DNA from: Planctomycetaceae bacterium
GTDB taxonomy: Bacteria > Planctomycetota > Planctomycetia > Pirellulales > Thermoguttaceae
Reading direction: 5' to 3'
Assembly (NCBI GenBank): GCA_031259095.1
Contig: JAIRLW010000043.1
Coordinates: forward strand, 1-10,260
DNA: 10,260 bases
In this document: positions 1 through 7,836 of the stretch, piece after piece
Position numbering within the stretch: position 1 is the first letter of the stretch
Layout of the letters: each line of letters begins with the position of its first letter
Notes under the pieces: generated by a model
The model's database searches: none
The model's input: only the letters and a program-made list of their open reading frames with translations
What the model was told of the DNA's origin: nothing
Program-made: the position numbers and the translations under genes

Positions 1-190
1 TGGCGCATATTCCGAAAGTCCTGGCGCATATTCCGAAAGTCCTGGCACATATTCCGAAAGTCCTGGCGCATATTCCGAAAGTCCTGGCGCACATGCCGGA
101 AGTCTTGGCGTACATGCCGAAAGTCCTGGCGCACATGCCGAAAGTCCTGGCGTACATGCCGGAAGTCTCGGCAAATGCGCCAAAGGTTCT
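1..190. repeat. 21-bp tandem repeat array, about nine units
   Basis: Eight consecutive 21-bp units are visible (starting at 1, 22, 43, 64, 85, 106, 127 and 148), followed by a diverged unit of about 22 bp (169-190). Each unit starts TGGCGCAYAT and ends CCGRAAGTCY. The first four units carry ATATTCCG and the later ones ACATGCCG, so the array has two sub-variants. It continues past the left edge of the window. One plus-strand frame reads as a heptapeptide repeat of the AHIPKVL type up to a stop at 299. However, the 21-bp unit has no stop in any of its six frames, so an open frame here is not evidence of coding. I treat it as an intergenic minisatellite; the C-terminal end of a repeat protein remains possible. 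Confidence 0.85.
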
Positions 191-208
191 ATCGCCCCTC
201 CCGAAAGT

Positions 209-271
209 AATCGTCCCCATCGTCCCTTCAGTCCCTTCAGTCTCCAATGTCCCTTCAGTCCCTAATGTCCC
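209..271. repeat. 9-bp tandem repeat, seven units (GGGACATTA family)
   Basis: Seven exact 9-bp periods end in GTCCC or GTCTC on the plus strand (AATCGTCCC, CATCGTCCC, TTCAGTCCC and so on); read on the minus strand they are GGGACATTA or GGGACTGAA variants. The tract lies between the 21-bp array and the M16 peptidase stop codon. Looser GGGGCATTA and ATAGGGACG copies continue to about 322. A related 9-bp tract lies on the other side of the same gene at 1607-1674 in the opposite orientation. Confidence 0.8.
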
Positions 272-328
272 TATAAAATGGTTCGCAAAGGGGCATTAGG
301 GGCGCTAGAGACCATAGGGACGAATCAT

Positions 329-1588
329 TTATAAATCAAATTTTTCCAAAGGTCCAATGGTGACCAACAAGGGATTATCGAGCGGATATTTTTTCAGGAC
401 AGTATTCACGTCATCGAGCGTGATTCGCCGGATTTCTTCGAGGTCTTGGCGAATTGTCCGGTATTGGCGGTGAACAATCCATTCGCCGCCAATGGAAAAT
501 AAACGTCCGCTAGGGCGTTCATTGGCAAGAACAAGACGCGATAAAATTTTATTTTTTGAACGGTCAAGTTCTTCCTGAGTCAAACTGTTTCGGGCAACGT
601 CGGCGTAAATTTTTCGGGTTCGGTTTAAAACTTCTTCGGCGTATTCCGGTTCGCTGGAAAGTCCGGTAACGAAAAAACCGTTGTCGAAAAATTCGCTGAT
701 TCCCAGTTCCGCCGAATCCGCAATGCCCGAATCAACAAGTTCCCAATACAGTCGGCTGCCGATGTCGTCGCCAATCATGTTGGCAATCATTCCGGCAGTG
801 AACCGGTCGGCGTCTCTTGCGGATGGAGCGTCGGAGAGGAGTAAGGTATATTGTTGCGAGGCAGATTCTTTGAATATCCGATGAAAACCGCGATTCCCGC
901 AAACACGCCGCAATTCCAACCCTGCTCCGTTTTTGTCGGCAACATCGGACGACGATTTCGATTTCCAATTTCCGCCGACCTGTTGGGCTTTGTGAACGAA
1001 TTGATCGAAATTAATCCGTCCCGCGCCGATCAAGACAATATTTTCGGGACAATATTGTTCTTCGAGGTAATGGCGTAACTGTTCGGCGGAAAGACCGGAA
1101 ACGCTTTCAATTGTTCCAAGCACACTATTGGCAAGCGGATGACCGGCAAAAAATAATTCACGGCTTTTATCATCGGCGCCGAATGGCGGTTGGTCGCCGT
1201 ACATTCGGATTTCTTCCAAGATGACTTGTTTTTCCATTTCAACGTCATTCTGCCGCAACGCCGGACGTAAAAGACCGCCAAGTAATTCAACTGTTTCGTC
1301 CAGTGATTCGGGAAGAAGCGACGCAAAAAAAACGGTTTGTTCTTCGGTGGTAAAAGCGTTAGCGTCTGCGCCGAGTTCATCAAGCCGGCGGTTCACTTCT
1401 TCAGCGGAACAGTGTTCGGTTCCCTTAAAAACAAGATGTTCAAGGAAATGGCTGACGCCGGCAATTTCAGATGTTTCGTTCCGCGAACCGGTTTTCACAA
1501 AAAAACCAAACGAAACAGAATAAGTAGCCTCATTGATTTCCGCAATTACTTCAAGACCGTTATCGAGTTGTGTTTTCCGAAATTGCAT
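329..1588 (-). CDS. M16 family zinc metallopeptidase (insulinase/processing-peptidase-like)
   Basis: The 419-residue product matches the single-chain M16B size. The inverted zinc motif HxxEH is present as HFLEH (H47, E50, H51). The downstream glutamate ligand is at about E126 in VILEEIRMYGD, which gives the family's HxxEH-x74-E spacing, so the site looks catalytically competent. The N-terminal M16 domain spans about residues 5-160 and the C-terminal inactive-like domain about 170-410, ending with the usual LDDVNTVLKKYPL and VTIGPLE strands. No signal peptide is seen, so it is probably cytoplasmic, perhaps degrading peptides as relatives do. The ATG at 1588 gives the canonical beginning with FRKTQLDNGLEV; the Shine-Dalgarno upstream is weak. 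It lies 177 bp downstream of pyrG on the same strand, separated by repeats, so co-transcription is uncertain. Its exact substrate cannot be inferred. Confidence 0.93.
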   Translation of the reverse strand: MQFRKTQLDNGLEVIAEINEATYSVSFGFFVKTGSRNETSEIAGVSHFLEHLVFKGTEHCSAEEVNRRLDELGADANAFTTEEQTVFFASLLPESLDETVELLGGLLRPALRQNDVEMEKQVILEEIRMYGDQPPFGADDKSRELFFAGHPLANSVLGTIESVSGLSAEQLRHYLEEQYCPENIVLIGAGRINFDQFVHKAQQVGGNWKSKSSSDVADKNGAGLELRRVCGNRGFHRIFKESASQQYTLLLSDAPSARDADRFTAGMIANMIGDDIGSRLYWELVDSGIADSAELGISEFFDNGFFVTGLSSEPEYAEEVLNRTRKIYADVARNSLTQEELDRSKNKILSRLVLANERPSGRLFSIGGEWIVHRQYRTIRQDLEEIRRITLDDVNTVLKKYPLDNPLLVTIGPLEKFDL

Positions 1589-1606
1589 GGGGAATCTCTA
1601 AAAATT

Positions 1607-1674
1607 GGGATGATTGAGACATGATGATTGAGACATTAGGGACAAGCAGGACGATAGAAACCAATGGGACAATA
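1607..1674. repeat. Degenerate 9-bp repeat tract upstream of the M16 gene
   Basis: Units of the GGGACATTA type, read on the plus strand, occur at 1607, 1616, 1630, 1639, 1648, 1657 and 1666 (for example GAGACATTA, GGGACAAGC, GGGACAATA), with a 5-bp slip at 1625. It is the same family as 209-271 but inverted, so the M16 gene is flanked on both sides by this repeat. It begins about 20 bp upstream of the M16 start codon. Confidence 0.65.
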
Positions 1675-1710
1675 ATCGTTCAATTCAGAATTGAAAAAAA
1701 TGCGTTACTC

Positions 1711-1765
1711 CTCTATTCTCTATTCTCCGCTCTCCGCTCTCCACTCCTCTATTCTCCGCTCTCCG

Positions 1766-1767
<2 letters not shown>
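1711..1767. repeat. Pyrimidine-rich repeat overlapping the pyrG stop codon
   Basis: CTATTCTCCGCTCTCCGCT occurs twice (1720-1738 and 1749-1767), separated by TCTCCACTCCT-type sequence. Every base of the tract is C or T except regular single A and G positions. On the minus strand it is a GAGAGCGGAGAATAG repeat whose first bases contain the TAG stop of pyrG (1766-1768). The preceding TGCGTTACT (1701-1709) recurs next to another repeat at 4278-4286. Confidence 0.75.
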
Positions 1768-3430
<1,663 letters not shown>

Positions 3431-3434
3431 TTAT

Positions 3435-3498
3435 TTCTTTACAGACTTCTTTACAGACTAAAATCGACTAAAATCGACCGAAATCGACTAACATCGAT
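3435..3498. repeat. Adjacent 12-bp and 10-bp direct repeats upstream of pyrG
   Basis: TTCTTTACAGAC is repeated perfectly (3435-3446, 3447-3458). It is followed by four 10-bp units: TAAAATCGAC twice (3459-3478), CGAAATCGAC and TAACATCGAT. The last part belongs to a dispersed repeat: GAAATCGAC, then ATCGATTTTAG, then ATTTCGGTTGATCAAAAAA (to about 3525) closely matches 7301-7356. The segment also allows two mutually exclusive stems: CTAAAATCGA with TCGATTTTAG, or ATCGACCGAAATC with GATTTCGGTTGAT. It lies 70-130 bp upstream of the pyrG start. Confidence 0.75.
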
Positions 3499-3521
3499 TT
3501 TAGCGGATTTCGGTTGATCAA

Positions 3522-3573
3522 AAAATCACGAGGCAGGCGATGTTTCGCCAAAACATTGCCGCCTTGTGATTTT
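3522..3573 (-). terminator. Long imperfect hairpin, probable terminator of the small gene upstream of pyrG
   Basis: The arms 3522-3545 and 3551-3573 pair over about 23 bp with two G:U-type positions and one bulged A (3535), around a 5-nt loop. On the minus strand the stem runs into six T residues followed by GATC, 127 bp beyond the stop at 3700, which suits an intrinsic terminator. The internal AGGCGATGTTTCGCC sequence recurs at 7759-7773, so this may equally be a dispersed palindromic repeat. The rest of the 3368-3699 gap shows no gene. Confidence 0.5.
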
Positions 3574-3699
3574 CGGGCGCAAGCAGTATTGCCCCATGAG
3601 TCTTATTAGAACCTATTGCCGCGTTTCAGTCAATCAGGTGAATTGAGACAATTCTCAGACAAACGCACCGATTAGAAATCAACGAATCCTTTTCAGCAA

Positions 3700-4038
3700 C
3701 TAATATTCATTTTCTGTAGAGAGCGGTATATTGTACCGACGCGAGGATAGATTTTGTTGTTTTTCCCGTGCTTGCTGTTGACTTTCCTGACGGATTTTCT
3801 GACTCAACACCGCCGCATCATACCATGTAAAACTCAACTCAGGATTCGACGCATAACGTCCTAAGATTCGGAGCGTTTCCGCTCGATGACTTTCGTTGTA
3901 AAGGAACACATAACGTTCTTCGCCTTTAACTAATGCCAAAACATTAATATCCTGATTCACAGTTTCGTTTCCTTTGTCGGCTAATGCGGAATGATTACTT
4001 TCCATTGAAAGTGTCGGATGTTGGGTCTTGTTTTTCAT
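3700..4038 (-). CDS. Small conserved hypothetical protein (planctomycete type)
   Basis: This is a 112-residue soluble protein without a signal peptide or membrane segment. The first 30 residues are polar and probably disordered. The core (about 33-85) reads INVLALVKGEERYVFLYNES, then a segment containing LGRYASNPELSFTWYDAAVLSQKIR, predicted as two beta strands followed by two helices. The tail (86-112) is Gln/Arg-rich and ends STENEY. From memory, very similar LGRFA-NPELSFTWYDAAVLSQ cores occur in many planctomycete genomes as proteins of unknown function; I could not verify this by search. The ATG at 4038 is preceded by GGGAAA about 8 bp upstream, a modest ribosome site. It is 332 bp upstream of pyrG with a hairpin between them, so it is probably an independent transcript. 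No function is assigned. Confidence 0.8.
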   Translation of the reverse strand: MKNKTQHPTLSMESNHSALADKGNETVNQDINVLALVKGEERYVFLYNESHRAETLRILGRYASNPELSFTWYDAAVLSQKIRQESQQQAREKQQNLSSRRYNIPLSTENEY

Positions 4039-4205
4039 GATTTAATTTCCCAATTGGGTCAATGAATTTCAGGCATAAAAAACAGTGTTTTGGTGTTATC
4101 GGACAACACTCCGTTCCGATTTCACCTTTTTAACATTATTTTTCGTTTTCGCCTTTAATAAATAAAAACTACTTCGCTAAGGAATGAATAATTCCTATAT
4201 TTTAA

Positions 4206-4328
4206 TTGATAATGGAGAGTTGACAGCGGATAGTGAAAATAAGTAATACATAATGGCGGAAACGAAGTAAAACCGCTTGCGTTACTATCCGCTGTCATAT
4301 CTCCGCATGTCAACTCTCCGCATATCAA
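4206..4328. repeat. Large imperfect inverted repeat with internal 15-bp duplication
   Basis: The left arm 4206-4234 (TTGATAATGGAGAGTTGACA then GCGGATAGT) is complementary to the right arm 4284-4328, except that the right arm holds an extra copy of a 15-bp unit: TGTCATATCTCCGCA (4293-4307) followed by TGTCAACTCTCCGCA (4308-4322). The 49-bp loop contains GGCGGAAACG and CGTTACT segments. It sits in the 440-bp gap 4039-4478, which otherwise is AT-rich and shows no gene; two small AT-rich hairpins occur at 4180-4196 and 4369-4388. The TGCGTTACT motif is shared with the repeat region after pyrG. Confidence 0.7.
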
Positions 4329-4368
4329 CTAAATATCTACGATTCGTTTAACGTTATCGTTCGCTCAT

Positions 4369-4388
4369 TTTTTGTATTTTTACAAAAA
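4369..4388 (-). terminator. AT-rich hairpin downstream of the lipoprotein gene
   Basis: TTTTTGTA (4369-4376) and TACAAAAA (4381-4388) form a perfect 8-bp stem with a 4-nt loop. On the minus strand this lies about 90 bp beyond the lipoprotein stop. The stem is almost purely A:T and the downstream T run is short, so termination is only a weak possibility. Confidence 0.25.
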
Positions 4389-4448
4389 CTCCGCTTTTCT
4401 CTTTTCGTTATTTTTTAACACCATTCGATTATAAATATAACTAAATTT

Positions 4449-4483
4449 AACTATTCACTATTCACTATTAACTATTAACTAAT
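4449..4483. repeat. Heptanucleotide tandem repeat at the lipoprotein stop codon
   Basis: Five 7-bp units run in order AACTATT, CACTATT, CACTATT, AACTATT, AACTAAT. The last unit contains the TAG stop of the minus-strand lipoprotein gene (4479-4481). The first 28 bp (4449-4476) are an exact reverse complement of 6147-6174 upstream of the same gene. Confidence 0.85.
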
Positions 4484-6071
4484 ACGGTCTTTCTCCGCCA
4501 TACCATGGTTTCCACTGTCGCGTAACTTTTTCGGCAGTTCCTGCGCCGCCGCGGGCAGAGAATATTTCCCAAATGTGAAGCCGACAGCAAAAACTGACAA
4601 ACTCACTGCGATTATTCAAAATAGACTGTTTTCCGGCAATTCGTTTATCATCCCGAAACAAAAAATCATAATCCTGTAACGCTTGCATTAACTCGCTGTC
4701 ATTGCCGTTATAAACATTGATATGACTGATAAATGGAGCGTTGTTTTTAACGTCTCGTTTTGGACGTTCCGGTTCTGGTCCTTCGGGAATAAATCCGCGC
4801 GGATCGGGCCAATCGGTCGGCAAACCGGGAAAACGATCCGGCTCGCCCATCACGATTCCGGGTTGCCCCTCAACCGCCATTCCGGGCATCAACGGCGACA
4901 TCGGCGGAACCGGAAGAATCGGCTGATTGATCCAACCATATTGCGTAAGTTCTTCCGGCGTTAAATTAGTTGGTTGCGGAAAACCTGCGTAATGTCCTTG
5001 ATACACACCGGAATTAAGTTGATTTTGTTGAAACAAAGGATATTGATTTTGATCCGACCAGGGATTTTGATTTGGTTGAGTTGTTTCACTTCGCCAGGGT
5101 CCGGCGCGGAGCGGATGAGGCATGTTCAAAGAAAACGCAACAGATTCTTTCCGGCGATCTTCGATTGACAGCGGCGTTGCTTCAGGAATATACGGAACTC
5201 CTGTTTTTTCAAGCATTCTGTTGATCGAGCGTTCTTGACAATATTCGGCATATTGGGAAAGTACCGACTCATCGGAAGTTTCCTTGCCCATATTATTGGG
5301 AATTGTTGCGGTTGCCAATCGTATTGGATTTTCCCGTTTAGCGGATTTTGGCTCCTTTGGTTTGAAAGATTCAGAGGGTTCAAAAGGTTCCGATGGATCG
5401 AAATATAAATCACGAGGCATTTCATCTTCGTTTGACGATTTTTCTTTCTTTTTCCGTTCATTGGGCGACAAAACCGGTTCATATTCCGGCGTTTGCGTTT
5501 TGAGTTGTGCGGCGGCGAGTTCCATTTCGGCGAGCAGAACCACTTTATCGGGTATAAATTCTTCATATTTTGTTCCCCAAGGCAAATTGACGCCGAGCGG
5601 AATCGGATGAAAGTAGGGATTTACCGCATACCATTCTGTTTCAAACTTGAGCAACGGCGGATAATCCATACTAAAACTGTGTATTTTTCCAATCACAACA
5701 GCATCAACATTGAGAAGTTGGGCAAGATAGCGGATATCGTCAACCGATTCAAATTTATGTAAATCGTTTTTCAACATAGTTTCTTCGACAATTTTATTGG
5801 CAATCACCCGAAAGCCGGGAATTTTCTGTAGTTCATTACCGAATGCGCGGGCAAATTCACGCCCATCGATATTGAGGTTATCGGTGTGGTTATAAAACGG
5901 AACGATTGCAATATTTTTGATTTGCGGAAAAGGGTTGTGTAATGTTGGTTTATACCGTATGACCGGCATGATTTCGCAACCGGTTTGTCCGAAAACCGTT
6001 AAAAAAACCATGAAAAGCAGCAACAACAAAATGAGTAATTTAGGCAGTTTCATATCATTTCGCACAAACAT
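4479..6071 (-). CDS. Putative lipoprotein with TolB-N/CsgG-like domain and proline-rich C-terminal half
   Basis: The product is 530 residues, or 524 if translation starts at Met7 (6053). The latter gives a cleaner signal (KLPK followed by a run of leucines). The hydrophobic segment (about 11-29) ends in GQTGC; Cys32 could be lipidated, though Gln at -3 departs from the lipobox. Residues 50-130, with KNIAIVPFYNHTDN, EFARAFGNELQKIPGFRVI and YLAQLLNVDAVVIGKI, resemble the alpha/beta fold of CsgG, LpoB and the TolB N-terminus, typical of outer-membrane accessory lipoproteins. Residues about 200-260 are highly charged (Lys/Glu/Pro). Residues about 330-450 are rich in Gln, Pro, Gly and Met and look disordered. 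A second ordered segment (about 455-520) begins FISHINVYNGNDSELMQALQDYDFLFRDDKR. I infer a periplasm-facing envelope protein; its specific role is unknown. No strong Shine-Dalgarno distinguishes the two starts. Confidence 0.82.
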   Translation of the reverse strand: MFVRNDMKLPKLLILLLLLFMVFLTVFGQTGCEIMPVIRYKPTLHNPFPQIKNIAIVPFYNHTDNLNIDGREFARAFGNELQKIPGFRVIANKIVEETMLKNDLHKFESVDDIRYLAQLLNVDAVVIGKIHSFSMDYPPLLKFETEWYAVNPYFHPIPLGVNLPWGTKYEEFIPDKVVLLAEMELAAAQLKTQTPEYEPVLSPNERKKKEKSSNEDEMPRDLYFDPSEPFEPSESFKPKEPKSAKRENPIRLATATIPNNMGKETSDESVLSQYAEYCQERSINRMLEKTGVPYIPEATPLSIEDRRKESVAFSLNMPHPLRAGPWRSETTQPNQNPWSDQNQYPLFQQNQLNSGVYQGHYAGFPQPTNLTPEELTQYGWINQPILPVPPMSPLMPGMAVEGQPGIVMGEPDRFPGLPTDWPDPRGFIPEGPEPERPKRDVKNNAPFISHINVYNGNDSELMQALQDYDFLFRDDKRIAGKQSILNNRSEFVSFCCRLHIWEIFSARGGAGTAEKVTRQWKPWYGGERPY

Positions 6072-6146
6072 TCGGCAAATCCGCTACAATCCTGATAATC
6101 GGCAAAAACCATAAAGTTTCTCCAATTTATTTTCCGCAAAAATAGG

Positions 6147-6273
6147 AATAGTTAATAGTGAATAGTGAATAGTTAATAGTTAATAGTGTTCGGATTCCAA
6201 CCGCTGCGTCCGAAATAACGCATGCGATACTATACTATTAACTATTAATTATTAATTATTACTATTAACTAAT
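6147..6273. repeat. Paired inverted heptanucleotide tracts between the lipoprotein and DUF1559 genes
   Basis: Six units of AATAGTT or AATAGTG occupy 6147-6188. About 45 bp later the complementary units ACTATTA and ATTATTA occupy 6234-6270, reaching to within two bases of the DUF1559 stop codon (TGA, 6273-6275). The two tracts could fold as a long AT-rich stem. The spacer carries its own perfect 6-bp stem, TTCGGA (6189-6194) with TCCGAA (6209-6214), and a GCATGC palindrome. The 6072-6272 gap contains nothing else recognisable. Confidence 0.8.
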
Positions 6274-7178
6274 CAGTCTCCGGCGTAAGCGGTGAAGGTG
6301 GAGATAAAGATTTCGGGGTGAATTGTTTCCGAAAGAAAATGAACAGAACCATCGCCGTAGCAAAAATTGGCTCCGCCAAAGTGAAAACTATAGATTTCAT
6401 TGTTATTGGTACAATTAAATAATTGTGTTCCGCCGGACCCGCAGGATTCAAGAATATAAAACGGGGATCTGTTGCTCGACCAATCGGCGCCGCACTCTTT
6501 TCGTTGACTCGGTTCCGTATCAACAAATTGCCGTCCTATTTGGTACAAAAACGGTCGTGCAGCACATTCGGAAAACATGATCGTATTGGAAATTCCGTCT
6601 GTTACAGAAGCAATCGAAACTTTTGTTGTTACAATATTTGAATTTATTGTTCTTTCCGGCGGTTGTAACATTCCGTATAAACTGCTTCGCGGCGTCACAA
6701 TACCGTTATCGAACAACAGTTTGATTTTGCCTTCGGTACGTTGCATCTGTTCCGCAACCGTGTAATCGCCGGTAAAATATTCATAAGTCTTGTATCGAAA
6801 TTGTTTCGGAGATTCAGGGCAAAGATAAACAGGCAAACGAATTTTTGTTGCTTCATTTTCGTACCAATGTTTACCGAAATCAATTTGTTCGTGAAGATGT
6901 TGTTGTTCCAGAAAAGGCAACAGGAAGGACAGAATATGGTGTTTAATTCTCGAATCGCTTAGCGATTGAATGCCCCATTTTGATGTCGGAAATTGGTCAT
7001 ATTGGTTATGATAATAGTGTGCGGCGAGACCGATTTGCTTCATATTGTTGGTACATTGAAGTTTTCGGGCGGCAGCGCGGGCGGCTTGAACTGCCGGAAG
7101 TAACAATCCGAGAAGAAGTGCCGCAATTACTATAACAACGAGAAGTTCAACCAATGTAAACGCGGTATTCGGTTTCAT
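6273..7178 (-). CDS. DUF1559 family protein with prepilin-type N-terminus
   Basis: The 301-residue product has the full architecture of the planctomycete DUF1559 family. A type IV prepilin-like leader, AFTLVELLVVIVIAALLLG (residues 6-24), carries the conserved Glu11, so processing by a prepilin peptidase is expected. It is followed by the hallmark LLPAVQAARAAARKLQCTNN (27-45) and MKQIGLAAHYYHNQY. Near the C-terminus is HFGGANFCYGDG, giving the H-x9-DG motif (His266, Asp276, Gly277). The body (about 60-250) is the usual variable beta-rich region with several cysteines. It is probably exported and membrane-anchored, resembling pseudopilins, but no specific partner is encoded nearby and the family's role is unknown. 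The ATG at 7178 fits the short leader; upstream is only a weak GGTGATGG. A 6-bp hairpin (7226-7241, CAATCT/AGATTG) lies about 50 bp upstream. Confidence 0.95.
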   Translation of the reverse strand: MKPNTAFTLVELLVVIVIAALLLGLLLPAVQAARAAARKLQCTNNMKQIGLAAHYYHNQYDQFPTSKWGIQSLSDSRIKHHILSFLLPFLEQQHLHEQIDFGKHWYENEATKIRLPVYLCPESPKQFRYKTYEYFTGDYTVAEQMQRTEGKIKLLFDNGIVTPRSSLYGMLQPPERTINSNIVTTKVSIASVTDGISNTIMFSECAARPFLYQIGRQFVDTEPSQRKECGADWSSNRSPFYILESCGSGGTQLFNCTNNNEIYSFHFGGANFCYGDGSVHFLSETIHPEIFISTFTAYAGD

Positions 7179-7273
7179 GGCACACCATCACCCGCTGAGG
7201 CAATGCATTTTTTCATTCCACAGAACAATCTAAAAAGATTGCGTTAATTAAATAAGGGAACCTGACAAGTAAA

Positions 7274-7379
7274 TTAAGGGAACTTCTAAACACTTCGACT
7301 GAAATCGACCAATATCGATTTTAGTCGAAGTGGATCGGTTTCGGTCGATCAAAAAACAAGTTTTTAGAAGTTGCCTTAA
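7274..7379. repeat. Three-way-junction palindromic element
   Basis: The outer arms TTAAGGGAACTTCTAAA (7274-7290) and its complement (7363-7379) pair over 17 bp with one mismatch. Inside are an 18-bp stem, CACTTCGACTGAAATCGA (7291-7308) with 7315-7332 (one G:U-type pair, 6-nt loop), and a short GATCG/CGATC stem (7333-7350). Part of the interior matches the repeat at 3479-3525 upstream of pyrG, and AACTTCTAAA recurs at 7682-7691. This looks like a dispersed, REP- or MITE-like element; no coding potential is seen. Confidence 0.75.
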
Positions 7380-7396
7380 GTATATAAAGTATAGTA

Positions 7397-7574
7397 TCTA
7401 TTCCGTAGTGAATTTTTTCTCCGCCCCGTTAGGGACGAAATATTGGTGAAATCACGTATCGATAATTGATCACACCAACATTGCATCCCTACGGGATGCA
7501 GATAATTTTATGACCTTATTTTCTACCAACATGTCGTCCCTAACGGGACGGAAAAAATTTCACTACGGAATAGA
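7397..7574. mobile_element. 178-bp inverted-repeat element (MITE-like, non-coding)
   Basis: The arms 7397-7437 and 7535-7574 are nearly perfect inverted complements over about 40 bp. Each starts at its outer end TCTATTCCGTAGTG and runs inward to CCCGTTAGGGACG. The 97-bp centre holds a perfect 8-bp stem with a 3-nt loop (TGCATCCC-TAC-GGGATGCA, 7482-7500). No open frame of transposase type is present and no clear target-site duplication is seen. GTCCCTAACGGGACG-type ends are, in my recollection, common in intergenic repeats of environmental bacteria. The stretch 7575-7747 next to it has no recognisable gene. Confidence 0.6.
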
Positions 7575-7747
7575 ACAAAATATAACATCAACCCTCTCCT
7601 TTGACAATCCACAATCAGAAAAATTCCGCCCCCTATTGAAACATCTTGAAAAGAAAAATATACTGCTAATCATCTTTAGACAACTTCTAAAAATTTCGGT
7701 AAATAATTATTTCTGATTATGTCATATTTTTTGGGGATTATGTTAAA

Positions 7748-7810
7748 AATCAAGAGGTAGGCGATGTTTCGCCTGAAATTTTTTGATTAATTTTGATTAA
7801 TTTTGATAAT
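7748..7810. repeat. Short hairpin plus three 10-bp direct repeats
   Basis: AGGCGA-TGTT-TCGCCT (7759-7774) forms a 6-bp stem, extended by AATCAA (7748-7753) with TTGATT (7783-7788). The sequence AGGCGATGTTTCGCC is identical to part of the hairpin near 3535-3549. TTTTGATTAA is then repeated (7781-7790, 7791-7800) with a third variant TTTTGATAAT (7801-7810). On the plus strand the stem is followed by six T residues, but no plus-strand gene precedes it. Confidence 0.65.
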
Positions 7811-7836
7811 AGCATCGGCTATCGGCAACGCGACCT

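Noticed and set aside
1..190. CRISPR array.
   Set aside because: The 21-bp units are directly abutting with no unique spacers, and no cas genes are present.
3..299. Plus-strand open frame through the repeat arrays (VLAHMPK heptads).
   Set aside because: The 21-bp unit has no stop in any frame, the 9-bp units occur in non-coding DNA elsewhere in the window, and no ribosome site or non-repetitive domain is seen. It is kept only as a repeat.
1679..1695. TTCAATT-CAG-AATTGAA stem as a terminator for pyrG.
   Set aside because: For the minus-strand transcript the T run precedes the stem rather than following it, and the stem is all A:T except one pair per arm.
6051..6150. Promoter upstream of the lipoprotein gene (TTGCGG-17-CTTTAT on the minus strand).
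   Set aside because: Matches to both hexamers are poor and alternatives of similar quality exist nearby.
7510..7716. 68-codon plus-strand frame in the gap before the protease remnant.
   Set aside because: It begins inside the 178-bp inverted-repeat element, has no ribosome site or recognisable domain, and shows no coding-like composition.
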